DNA of 7,211 nucleotides from Thermoplasmata archaeon (GCA_003649845.1 QMTB01000078.1:1-7211); one strand, 5' to 3'. Counted from the first letter of the stretch, positions 1 to 7,132 are shown. Translations and numbers: made by a program. Notes: a model not told the origin generated them from the letters alone.

Positions 1-3000
1 AACAGAATTCTGCCATACATCAGAATACCAAGATGTAGCCCATGGATCCATGATTTGATATACTGAGCCATGACGCATTAAAGTTAGATGTAGATATTTA
101 CCAGCTGGTAGACAAGCTACACTACTAACACCAATAGCATGTATATTACCTATAGCATCATCAACTTGTGTACCATTATACCAGGATGTACCGAATCTAC
201 TTAGAAATACTGTTATAATTATACCATCATAGTAATCCTGTGTATCTTGGAACCATTCTGGTGTAAAATATCTTAGTATCGGTAAACTAGCTATTTCTCC
301 AAGTATATCTCTAATAGGTCTCTTAGCTGCTGCCCAATCTAAAGCTGTTGTAAGTATACGTATACCTTTTGGATTTGGATTACCGAATAGAGCAGGTAAT
401 ACGCCATGTATCTCCATTGTCATAGTATCTGGTTCACTAGTAGATCCCATAAGCCATTCATATCCACGCCAAGGGTTAGGTTCTTTGTTATAACTAGCAA
501 GTGGTATAGGTGGATATCCAACTGGATTATCATGTTTGACATCCCAGAACATAAACATTCCACCGTTAAGTGGAGCGCCATGTGTATTAACCATCCATAA
601 TAGTACGCCTTGATTTAGATTATACATATTTGCTGAGAAGTTTGTTGAAAATACAGGTTGACAACCAGCTTTTCTAATATAAAATGGTTGCACCTCTGAA
701 CCACTTAAATCCGGTAGAAAAGCTCCTTCTTTACCATTTACTGCTTTCATAACTCCTTGATCTATCTCTTCAAAGGAAGGTGATTCACCTGGTATACTAC
801 CATCTGCACATTTATATTTGAAACCCCAGTATTTACTAGCTCTACTGTTGAATTTATGGTCATAACATATCAATGTATCCAATATAGGATATTTGAAGGA
901 TTCTTTCTCCGACGGTTTAACTATTTTTAAACCTAGTTTACCACGCCATGGGAATCTACGTATACTTTTACTACCATTAATCATTGTAACTCCTAGATCA
1001 TTAGTAGCAGGGTTTTCAAATATAAGCATAGGGTAGAAAACATTTTTAGTAATCCATACAGCTACATCTACTGGTGAACCAAAGAATCTACCAGGTTTAG
1101 CTTTACCTACAAAGGTTCTATCCCAGGAGAAACCAATATTAAATTGACCTGCTACTGTTATAATAGTTTCCATACCTTCTCTATCAAAACCAAGTTTATT
1201 CAAGAAATTATATACTCTAGTACCTGTTAGATACATTTCTGATACCGTTGGAAGTTTAGTATATCCATCAGGGTGTCTACGCCATAATTCAGTGTGCCAC
1301 ACTGATGCAGAGGATAACTCGGGGTGTTCCTCTAAAAATAATACTGGTGTACCATGGTGTGCTGCTATATATGCAGCTGGACCTATGAATCGAGAGCCTT
1401 TTTCTTCTCCAGCTGGTTTAAGTTCTGCTACATACCAATAATTCCAAGGAGTGATAGTAGAGAAAACAACATCATTGCTATTAGATATACTGCGTATATC
1501 ATTATAGATTTCTTCATCAGTTGTATATTGTTTTATAGAGAATCCATCTATAAGTTGTCGTTTAGCTTCATCACTTAGATGATCTCCTATATTTACTAGA
1601 TAAACCTGTTTTACTCCCAGGGTATATAATGTTTGAAGAGTAACTTTAGGTATACTATCTGTATTTATATATAGCAAAGGTATATTGAGTTCTGATGCCA
1701 GTATTGAACCTTCTGTAGCTGAGGTAAGACAGTTACTTTCTACTCTACTATAATTCTGTTTCCAACTATATTCAATAGTAAAGTCAACAGGATTTGTTAT
1801 CTCATCTAAAGAGTATACACAGATTTTATAGGATTCATTATCTAAACATTCCCCTAGTTTGTATACTTTTAAATCTGTTTTAGTTCCCTCAGGTATAGGT
1901 ATCTCTCCCTCTGGTACATCTATAGGGCATGTTGATGATACACCTGGTTCTCTAGTTGATAATATTTCTTCGCCATTTGGACCAATCAATGAGAAACCTA
2001 GATGTACATTTGGGTTATTCCATTTTAATATAAATTTTGCGTCTCTACAACCAATCGTTGGTCTATCAGGTATAGTTAGTTCTACACCTGGATACATCTC
2101 TACATCTACCTGATAGGTTACATGTTTCATATTTTTGAGTATATCAATTATTCTACCATACCTACCGAAATGGAATAATAGGAAAGAATGATGTTTCTGT
2201 ACCTCTAAACCTGTTTCTTTTAGATTCAACAATGGATTCGAGAAAACACTATTTATATCCAAGGCCTTTGTTGGTACATCTGTTATAGCTACACTCCATC
2301 TACCATTTTTATAGACATATACAGATGTTTTGTCTATATCCATACCGCCTTTTGCATTCCATCCATTTGTTATACCAGCCATCATCCATCTTCCATTCAT
2401 ATCACAATATACCTGTAGATCTCTATCACCAGCTGGTATAGACATATTTATAAGTCCTTCAAAACCAGGTATACCTGCTTCGAAATAGAAACAAGGATAC
2501 CAAGATCTAACCTTTAAAAGTTTATAACCTTCTGGTACATTAAACTCGTTATATATAGGATAAACCTCATTGGTTTTAGGCACCTCAAAATGTATCTTTT
2601 TAACCTCTTTAGGTGTAACTATGCCTTTTAAACTACCTTCAGTTATATTATTAGGTTTACTATAGTTTTCTTTTATAACCGCTAATACCGCTCTATCGCT
2701 ATAACTCCAATCATTAAGAGCAATCTGAGAAGCAACACTATAAGGATCATCACCATCTATGACAGTAACATTACGAGAAGGCCACTGTTTAACCTTCTCC
2801 TTAGGCACATTAATCAAAGTCATACCATCAAGTCTACCATTACAATAACCCATCCAATCCTCCATAAAATAATCCAAACCTTGACGAGCATTCAAAGAAC
2901 GCTCCTTATCTTTTTTAACAGGATAAGGATCCTGATAGTATAATAGAGGGTGAGAATAGATTTTATTATCATTTTTATCATAAAAAACACTTGTAGGTAT

Positions 3001-3207
3001 AGAAGCTAGATAACTATAATCATCTAGAAGATTATTCTCATCAAAATCCACAAAAGTAATCTTCTTCAAAGGTACAATAGGTGTCCAGGATACACCTTTG
3101 CTAAATCCATTATCTGGAAGAGCCTGGGGAGATGGTAGTACTATAGCTGTTGAAATCATAGAAAACTCTACTAATATTACAGCAATCAACTGTTTCTTTA
3201 TCATCAT
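1..3207 (-). CDS. Large secreted/surface protein, partial (C-terminus beyond left edge), CWB2-like repeats
   Basis: The frame is open without a stop from 3207 down to base 1, giving 1069 codons and no C-terminus. Residues are numbered from the ATG at 3207. Residues 1-29 form a signal peptide: MMIKKQ, a hydrophobic stretch to LP, and a likely cut after SPQA; Glu14 inside the hydrophobic core is unusual. Residues 149-177 (IDGDDPYSVASQIALNDW) resemble the first half of a cell wall binding repeat 2 (CWB2). Residues about 498-573 (GSILASELNIPLLY, then LGVKQVYLV) resemble its second half, and about 575-628 (HHGTPVLFLEEH at 617-628) look like another unit. Between the halves lies a beta-rich part; residues 375-480 hold four cysteines (387, 427, 454, 463) and resemble a pre-peptidase-type beta sandwich. 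The C-terminal part has THG (His876) and ACLPAG (Cys1032). Several N-glycosylation sequons (NVT, NIT, NGT) suit an exported archaeal protein. The in-frame ATG at 3228 would add seven residues; I prefer 3207 because it gives a compact signal peptide and has AAAGGGG upstream. Function is unknown: S-layer, adhesin or protease-like roles are all possible. Confidence 0.85.
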   Translation of the reverse strand, partial: MMIKKQLIAVILVEFSMISTAIVLPSPQALPDNGFSKGVSWTPIVPLKKITFVDFDENNLLDDYSYLASIPTSVFYDKNDNKIYSHPLLYYQDPYPVKKDKERSLNARQGLDYFMEDWMGYCNGRLDGMTLINVPKEKVKQWPSRNVTVIDGDDPYSVASQIALNDWSYSDRAVLAVIKENYSKPNNITEGSLKGIVTPKEVKKIHFEVPKTNEVYPIYNEFNVPEGYKLLKVRSWYPCFYFEAGIPGFEGLINMSIPAGDRDLQVYCDMNGRWMMAGITNGWNAKGGMDIDKTSVYVYKNGRWSVAITDVPTKALDINSVFSNPLLNLKETGLEVQKHHSFLLFHFGRYGRIIDILKNMKHVTYQVDVEMYPGVELTIPDRPTIGCRDAKFILKWNNPNVHLGFSLIGPNGEEILSTREPGVSSTCPIDVPEGEIPIPEGTKTDLKVYKLGECLDNESYKICVYSLDEITNPVDFTIEYSWKQNYSRVESNCLTSATEGSILASELNIPLLYINTDSIPKVTLQTLYTLGVKQVYLVNIGDHLSDEAKRQLIDGFSIKQYTTDEEIYNDIRSISNSNDVVFSTITPWNYWYVAELKPAGEEKGSRFIGPAAYIAAHHGTPVLFLEEHPELSSASVWHTELWRRHPDGYTKLPTVSEMYLTGTRVYNFLNKLGFDREGMETIITVAGQFNIGFSWDRTFVGKAKPGRFFGSPVDVAVWITKNVFYPMLIFENPATNDLGVTMINGSKSIRRFPWRGKLGLKIVKPSEKESFKYPILDTLICYDHKFNSRASKYWGFKYKCADGSIPGESPSFEEIDQGVMKAVNGKEGAFLPDLSGSEVQPFYIRKAGCQPVFSTNFSANMYNLNQGVLLWMVNTHGAPLNGGMFMFWDVKHDNPVGYPPIPLASYNKEPNPWRGYEWLMGSTSEPDTMTMEIHGVLPALFGNPNPKGIRILTTALDWAAAKRPIRDILGEIASLPILRYFTPEWFQDTQDYYDGIIITVFLSRFGTSWYNGTQVDDAIGNIHAIGVSSVACLPAGKYLHLTLMRHGSVYQIMDPWATSWYSDVWQNSV
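3121..3207 (-). other. Signal peptide coding segment of the large protein
   Basis: The first 29 codons give a charged start (MMIKKQ), about 18 mostly apolar residues and a P-S-P-Q-A end that fits a signal peptidase I site. This predicts export through the Sec pathway. A glutamate interrupts the hydrophobic run. The exact cleavage point is inferred by eye. Confidence 0.7.
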
Positions 3208-3250
3208 ATAATTGAACGCCCCTTTCATTATAGGCTTCAACTAGTATTTT

Positions 3251-3262
3251 TTATCTAGATAA
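3251..3262. repeat. 12-bp perfect palindrome TTATCTAGATAA
   Basis: The sequence equals its own reverse complement over 12 bases with no spacer. It sits between the putative TATA box of the secreted-protein gene and its start codon, which would suit a dimeric regulator site. In AT-rich DNA a palindrome of this length can arise by chance, so the regulatory reading is inference. Confidence 0.4.
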
Positions 3263-3288
3263 CTCATTACATATTATACAATAAGATT

Positions 3289-3297
3289 ATTATATAG
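3289..3297 (-). promoter_or_regulatory. Putative TATA box for the large secreted protein gene
   Basis: Reading the minus strand, CTATATAAT is the best TATA-like element upstream of the gene. Its centre predicts a transcript start near 3266, leaving a 5' leader of about 40-60 bases depending on which ATG is used. A 12-bp palindrome at 3251-3262 would lie just inside that transcript. The whole region is AT-rich, so other TATA-like words exist, for example around 3270-3280. Confidence 0.35.
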
Positions 3298-3351
3298 TTT
3301 ATTATATTTTATGATTCAGTTTCTAACTCATTATTTGTTTTGAACCTTAGA

Positions 3352-3360
3352 TTTTATATA
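3352..3360 (+). promoter_or_regulatory. Putative TATA box for taw1
   Basis: TTTTATATA lies about 38 bases before the ATG at 3394. The usual archaeal spacing predicts a transcript start near 3382, giving a leader of only about 10 bases. A short GTGAT at 3381-3385, which could pair with the 16S rRNA 3' end, lies 8 bases before the ATG, so the message would be almost leaderless with at most a weak ribosome site. Confidence 0.5.
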
Positions 3361-3393
3361 TGATAGAGGGTTTAATAGCTGTGATTGTTTTAT

Positions 3394-4332
3394 ATGAATG
3401 AAGAACTACGGAAGCTCCTTGAGAAACAACATTATGCTATTGTTGGTAATCATTCCGGAGTGAAACTATGCCATTGGTTGAAACAGAGTCTACTCTATAA
3501 TAGAGTGTGTTATAAACAAACCTTCTATGGCATTGAATCCCATAGATGCCTTCAGATGACCCCTGCACTTACTCAATGTACTCATAATTGTTTATTCTGT
3601 TGGCGTCATCAAGGTTTTACAGAGAAAACTTTTAAACAAGTTGATGACCCAGAGTTTATATTAGAAGAATCTATTAAAGCTCAACGTAGACTTATAACAG
3701 GGTTTAAAGGAGATCCTAGATGCGATCAAAGGAATTGGGAGGAGGCTAATAATCCTAATATGGTTGCTTGTTCTCTAACAGGTGAACCAACTTTATATCC
3801 TAGACTTGGTGAGTTTTTTGAGTTATCTCATAAGAGGGGTATGACTACTTTTCTAGTTACAAATGGTACTACACCAGAGGTCCTCTCAAATCTAGATCCT
3901 CTTCCAACTCAGTTATATGTTTCTATTGTAGCACCAAATAAAGAGGTTTATAAGAAACTCTGTGCACCTTTGATTAGTAATGGTTGGGAGAAGATAATGC
4001 AAACCCTTGAACTTCTACCTTCTCTTGATACGAGAACAGTTATACGTCATACATTAGTAAAAAACTGGAATATGGATTTAAAATATATTCCAGAGTATGC
4101 TAAGTTAGATGAAATCGCTTCTCCAATGTTTATAGAATCAAAAGGTTATGTATTTGTTGGAGCATCTAGAGATAGAATGACTATAAATAATATGCCTAGT
4201 CATGAAGATATCATGGAATTTTCTAGAAAACTATCTGATACCATGGGCTATAATCTAGCTATGGAAAAAGAAGATTCCAGGGTTTCTTTACTTATCAGAG
4301 ATTCATCTATTAACCCTAAGTTTAATCGCTAG
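3394..4332 (+). CDS. taw1: tRNA 4-demethylwyosine synthase (Taw1/TYW1-type radical SAM enzyme)
   Basis: This enzyme condenses pyruvate carbons onto N1-methylguanosine-37 of tRNA-Phe to form the tricyclic base 4-demethylwyosine, the first committed step after Trm5 methylation in archaeal wyosine synthesis. The radical-SAM iron-sulfur motif is C62-T-H-N-C66-L-F-C69. A second set, C26, C39 and C52, is spaced by exactly 12 and 12 residues, as expected for the extra 4Fe-4S cluster of this family, and Lys41 sits where the pyruvate Schiff-base lysine is known in the Methanocaldococcus jannaschii enzyme. SLTGEP (127-132) is the SAM-binding GGE-type motif. The length, 312 residues, is normal. The ATG at 3394 is chosen over a TTG at 3385 because the cysteine numbering then matches, from memory, the M. 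jannaschii protein. The gene has its own promoter, divergent from the secreted-protein gene, and its last 11 bases overlap the convergent GTPase gene. Confidence 0.96.
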   Translation: MNEELRKLLEKQHYAIVGNHSGVKLCHWLKQSLLYNRVCYKQTFYGIESHRCLQMTPALTQCTHNCLFCWRHQGFTEKTFKQVDDPEFILEESIKAQRRLITGFKGDPRCDQRNWEEANNPNMVACSLTGEPTLYPRLGEFFELSHKRGMTTFLVTNGTTPEVLSNLDPLPTQLYVSIVAPNKEVYKKLCAPLISNGWEKIMQTLELLPSLDTRTVIRHTLVKNWNMDLKYIPEYAKLDEIASPMFIESKGYVFVGASRDRMTINNMPSHEDIMEFSRKLSDTMGYNLAMEKEDSRVSLLIRDSSINPKFNR

Positions 4333-5095
4333 TCATATCCTCTCCGCCTTTAAATATAAACTGTATAATGGTATAGAGATCACTTATACCCATGAAATCA
4401 TTTATACCAGTTGGTATTAGACGCGTATGGGTTTCAAAACTCTGTAATACTTGTATTAATTCCTCGCTCATCTCTCTATAAACCGAGGGATTCTCTTCTA
4501 TAACAGCATTGTATAGAGTATTTATATCTTTAGACCATAGTTGTATCTCTTTTATCTGTTCCTCTGATAATATATCTGCTTTGCTAAGTATATTTATCTG
4601 AGGTTTACCTAATCTAAAATTAGTGCTAAGTGATAATAGTATATGGGATACAAAACCAGAAGGGCTTATAGCTAAAACCGGGTCGATTAGATAAGCTATA
4701 GCTGTTTTCTTAGGGTTTAATGATTCAACTATATGTCTACCGGATTCTCTAAATACAAATAACTCTAGTTGACCTGGTGTATCCATTAGGATATAATCTG
4801 TTTTAAAAGATTCTATACTTTCTTTTATCTCATCTATATTTAAAGCAATCATATCAGCACAAGCTATTTGAGCACCATTCGGACCTAAGTTATGTGTTTC
4901 CATAACCTCTCTAAGTGAAATCCAGTTTCTTATATCTACATCTGGTTCATACGGTAGAATTTCCGCCCCTGGATCAAGGTTAACAGTTATAGAATCTATT
5001 CCTCTCAATTCTGTCCATTGTTGAAATAGATGTGTGAGAGTTGATTTACCAGATCCAGCTGTACCTATAAAATAGAGTAGTATCTCCTCTTTCAA
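4322..5095 (-). CDS. GPN-loop GTPase
   Basis: This is a 257-residue P-loop GTPase of the GPN family, homologous to eukaryotic Gpn1/Npa3 (XAB1) and archaeal PAB0955. The eukaryotic members help assemble and import RNA polymerase II; the archaeal role is not settled. Visible motifs are Walker A GTAGSGKST (11-19), LDPGAE (40-45), the defining Gly-Pro-Asn (71-73), G3 DTPGQ (105-109) and G4 SKAD (171-174), where Ser replaces the usual Asn as in several family members. The start is a TTG at 5095, placed directly after the purD stop codon and in the same frame. No ATG upstream in frame is available, and the P-loop at residue 11 rules out a much later start. AGAGGT inside the end of purD serves as the ribosome site with a 6-base spacer. 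It is likely the last gene of a pyrE-purD-GTPase operon, and its tail overlaps taw1 by 11 bases. Confidence 0.95.
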   Translation of the reverse strand: MKEEILLYFIGTAGSGKSTLTHLFQQWTELRGIDSITVNLDPGAEILPYEPDVDIRNWISLREVMETHNLGPNGAQIACADMIALNIDEIKESIESFKTDYILMDTPGQLELFVFRESGRHIVESLNPKKTAIAYLIDPVLAISPSGFVSHILLSLSTNFRLGKPQINILSKADILSEEQIKEIQLWSKDINTLYNAVIEENPSVYREMSEELIQVLQSFETHTRLIPTGINDFMGISDLYTIIQFIFKGGEDMTSD

Positions 5096-6427
5096 TTACA
5101 TACCTCTAATCTGTTTCATATGTTCAATACGTTTATTGATTAAATCCTCTTTACCTATATCATGTCTTATAAATATATGATCACTTTTAACATAGGTAAG
5201 AGCTTTTTCACATATCTCTTCTGCCTCCGATATCGTATCTGCTATTCCAACTACTGCTAGTGATCGAGAAGATGTTGTTGTAACATAATCATCTTCTTTA
5301 TTCACAGAAGCATAGAAGAGTTTAGCACCTACTCCATTTATATTTTCTTCATCAACAAATATCTTTTCTCCAACTCTACTTTTAACACCATAACCCTCGG
5401 GTACAACATATTTACATACAGTTGCTTTTCTATCTATTTTAATCTGTTTGCTATATAATGTTCCATCTATCATAGTAGAACATATCTCTATGAAATCTGT
5501 TCTAAGTAAAGGTAATACATTCATAGCTTCTGGATCACCGAATCTAGCATTAATTTCAATGATCCTTGGTCCATCAGCAGTAAGCATAAATTGACCATAG
5601 ATTGGTCCTATATACCTAGATTTTTCTCTACTTAAAGCTTCTATAACCTCTTGTAGTATAGATGCTGCTTCTTCATATTCCCCTTTTGATAGAAAAGGTA
5701 GTAAACCATCTGCACATGAATAAGAACCCATGCCGCCTGTATTAGGACCTTTATCACCAGGTAGTAGTCTTTTATGATCTTGAACAGCAGGTAAAGGTAG
5801 AATTGTTTCACCATCAGAGAAGGCTTGTAAGGTAAATTCCTCTCCAACAGCTTTTTCCTCAATTAAAACCTTAGCTATTCCACCGATTTTCCTTGTTATA
5901 ACCTCTTTTGCATATTCTACTGCCTCATCTGTGGTAGAGAAATGATCACCTGAAACCTTTACTCCCTTTCCACCTGTTAAACCAATGGGTTTGACCGCTA
6001 CATCACCGTTTAACTCTTCTATGAATCTCCTTGCCTTTTCAGCATCTGTAAAACTTCGATATCTAAGTTGACCTGGTATATCATATTTCTTTAATAGTTT
6101 ACGCATCCATTCTTTATCTGTTTCAATACGAGCTGCTTTTTTAGTTGGAGCGCAGGTAGTTATACCTTTCTCCATTAGGGCATCTGTTAACCCTTCTTGT
6201 AATGGTGCTTCTGGTCCAACAAGTGCTAGATCTATATTTTTATCACATGCAAATTCTGTGACACTATTGATATTCGTCTCCTTCTCCACCATGTATTCTT
6301 CTGCTAGTCTCTCTATACCAGGATTTCTATTGTGCATAATGCTATATAAAACAGTGTTTTTGGATTCGACTACTGCATTACATATTGCATGTTCTCTGGC
6401 TCCTCCGCCTACAACGAGAATATTCAT
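5096..6427 (-). CDS. purD: Phosphoribosylamine-glycine ligase (GAR synthetase)
   Basis: PurD is the cytosolic ATP-grasp enzyme for the second step of de novo purine synthesis: it joins glycine to 5-phosphoribosylamine with ATP to make glycinamide ribonucleotide. The 443 residues contain the N-terminal GGGAREHA (7-14), HNRNPG (32-37) and GPEAPL (71-76), then the ATP-grasp part with KPIGLTGGKGV (146-156), EEFTLQ (196-201), DHKRLLPGDKGPNTGGMG (217-234) and the metal-binding EINARFGDPE (291-300, with Glu291 and Asn293). The HNRNPG form is typical of archaeal PurD as I recall it. Length is normal for a monofunctional enzyme; it is not fused to PurM or PurN. The ATG at 6427 has a strong GGGAGG 6 bases upstream. 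It lies 70 bases after pyrE and ends with TAA abutting the GTPase start codon. Confidence 0.97.
   Translation of the reverse strand: MNILVVGGGAREHAICNAVVESKNTVLYSIMHNRNPGIERLAEEYMVEKETNINSVTEFACDKNIDLALVGPEAPLQEGLTDALMEKGITTCAPTKKAARIETDKEWMRKLLKKYDIPGQLRYRSFTDAEKARRFIEELNGDVAVKPIGLTGGKGVKVSGDHFSTTDEAVEYAKEVITRKIGGIAKVLIEEKAVGEEFTLQAFSDGETILPLPAVQDHKRLLPGDKGPNTGGMGSYSCADGLLPFLSKGEYEEAASILQEVIEALSREKSRYIGPIYGQFMLTADGPRIIEINARFGDPEAMNVLPLLRTDFIEICSTMIDGTLYSKQIKIDRKATVCKYVVPEGYGVKSRVGEKIFVDEENINGVGAKLFYASVNKEDDYVTTTSSRSLAVVGIADTISEAEEICEKALTYVKSDHIFIRHDIGKEDLINKRIEHMKQIRGM
5102..5107 (-). promoter_or_regulatory. Shine-Dalgarno AGAGGT for the GTPase gene, inside purD
   Basis: On the minus strand AGAGGT is followed by ATGTAA (last codon and stop of purD) and then TTG. 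The 6-base spacing supports TTG at 5095 as a true start rather than an artefact, and points to coupled translation with purD. Confidence 0.7.
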
Positions 6428-6433
6428 CGGATG

Positions 6434-6439
6434 CCTCCC
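6434..6439 (-). promoter_or_regulatory. Shine-Dalgarno GGGAGG for purD
   Basis: GGGAGG followed by CATCCG and ATG gives a 6-base spacer. It fixes the purD start at 6427 and shows SD-led translation for an internal operon gene. The 70-base gap to pyrE (6428-6497) has AT-rich TATA-like words but none at a convincing distance for this SD-led start, so co-transcription with pyrE is favoured. Confidence 0.8.
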
Positions 6440-6497
6440 GCAAAATTTATATTCCTCTCAAATTAAACTGAATGCATTTCCATGTATTTAATTGAAG

Positions 6498-7019
6498 CTA
6501 TTTTTTCAAAATCTCGCTGACTGTTAAAAGAGGTATTAAATCTACGTTTACTTCTCTAAGTTTTTCAATAGCACCGCTTTCTCTATCAACTACGACTATT
6601 GCTTTATCAACATATCCACCGTTTTCTCTAAGTATTCTTATAGTTTTTAATAGTGATCCTCCGCTTGTTGTTACATCTTCCACAACTAGTATCCTTCTAC
6701 CATTAATGTTATCACCTTCTATACCCTTACCTGTCCCATGGGTTTTCCTCTCCTTCCTTATAATAACATATGGTATATCTGTTTGTAGAGAAAGAGCTAC
6801 GACAAGTGGTACCGCACCGAGTTCCATACCAGCTAATAGATCATACTCTTCTGTATACTCTGCCATCCGTTCAGCTATAAATCTAAGGGTTTTAGGGTTG
6901 GTACTAGCTTTTTTTATATCTATATAGTAGTCGCTTATTGCCCCAGAGGTTAATACAAAACGTCCGAATTGAATAGCACCACAATTTTTAAGTTGTTCAA
7001 TAAGTGATTCCTCTTCCAT
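6498..7019 (-). CDS. pyrE: Orotate phosphoribosyltransferase
   Basis: PyrE transfers the ribose-phosphate of PRPP to orotate, giving orotidine 5'-monophosphate in de novo pyrimidine synthesis. The 173-residue protein shows LTSGAISDYYIDIKK (23-37) for the orotate end, the flexible catalytic loop RKERKTHGTG (88-97) with its Lys and His residues, and the PRPP-binding signature VVEDVTTSGGS (112-122). Length fits the short archaeal form without fusion to PyrF. The ATG at 7019 is the only reasonable start: the frame closes upstream at 7056-7058 without another ATG. No Shine-Dalgarno precedes it, while a TATA-like CTATAAAT lies about 30 bases upstream, so the message is probably leaderless or nearly so. 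It appears to be the first gene of the pyrE-purD-GTPase cluster. Confidence 0.96.
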   Translation of the reverse strand: MEEESLIEQLKNCGAIQFGRFVLTSGAISDYYIDIKKASTNPKTLRFIAERMAEYTEEYDLLAGMELGAVPLVVALSLQTDIPYVIIRKERKTHGTGKGIEGDNINGRRILVVEDVTTSGGSLLKTIRILRENGGYVDKAIVVVDRESGAIEKLREVNVDLIPLLTVSEILKK

Positions 7020-7046
7020 ATATTCAAATTCATATGCAAGACTGAA

Positions 7047-7054
7047 ATTTATAG
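7047..7054 (-). promoter_or_regulatory. Putative TATA box for pyrE
   Basis: Minus-strand CTATAAAT is centred about 31 bases before the pyrE ATG, predicting a transcript start a few bases from the start codon. Together with the missing Shine-Dalgarno this suggests a leaderless message. An inverted repeat begins only 3 bases upstream, in the zone where the TFB recognition element would lie. Confidence 0.55.
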
Positions 7055-7057
7055 ATT

Positions 7058-7080
7058 ACCATCTTACATGAGAAGATGGT
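7058..7080. repeat. Inverted repeat ACCATCTT-7-AAGATGGT, candidate operator
   Basis: Two perfect 8-bp arms (7058-7065 and 7073-7080) flank a 7-base centre in the spacer between divergently transcribed genes. The 15-bp centre-to-centre geometry places the arms about one and a half helical turns apart. It directly abuts the pyrE TATA-like element. A dimeric repressor site is the preferred reading. A terminator is less likely, since no gene ends here and no long T-run follows on either strand. Confidence 0.55.
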
Positions 7081-7132
7081 TTTAAGATAGGGGTTCAATT
7101 ATTAACCAAAATATTTTTCAAATAAAAGCAGG

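Noticed and set aside
406..2113. Three plus-strand open frames (406-600, 1354-1578, 1859-2113) inside the large minus-strand gene
   Set aside because: They are antisense to a continuous, domain-bearing minus-strand frame, have no ribosome sites and their translations look like low-complexity shadow sequence.
3385..3393. TTG start for taw1, adding three residues
   Set aside because: The ATG at 3394 gives cysteine positions 26/39/52/62/66/69 and Lys41 as in the characterised archaeal enzyme, and GTGAT is spaced for that ATG and overlaps the TTG.
3492..3506. Palindrome ACTCTAT-A-ATAGAGT inside taw1
   Set aside because: It lies within well-conserved coding sequence between two cluster cysteines and has no partner elsewhere; a chance effect of AT-rich codons is likely.
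6463..6483. Six-codon minus-strand frame (MEMHSV) in the pyrE-purD gap, a possible leader peptide
   Set aside because: It has no ribosome site, no run of regulatory codons and no attenuator-type hairpin; chance is sufficient.
5641..6927. Minus-strand frame 5641-5862 and plus-strand frames 6258-6491 and 6706-6927
   Set aside because: They are embedded in purD or pyrE in other frames and show no family motifs; purD and pyrE motifs explain the sequence fully.
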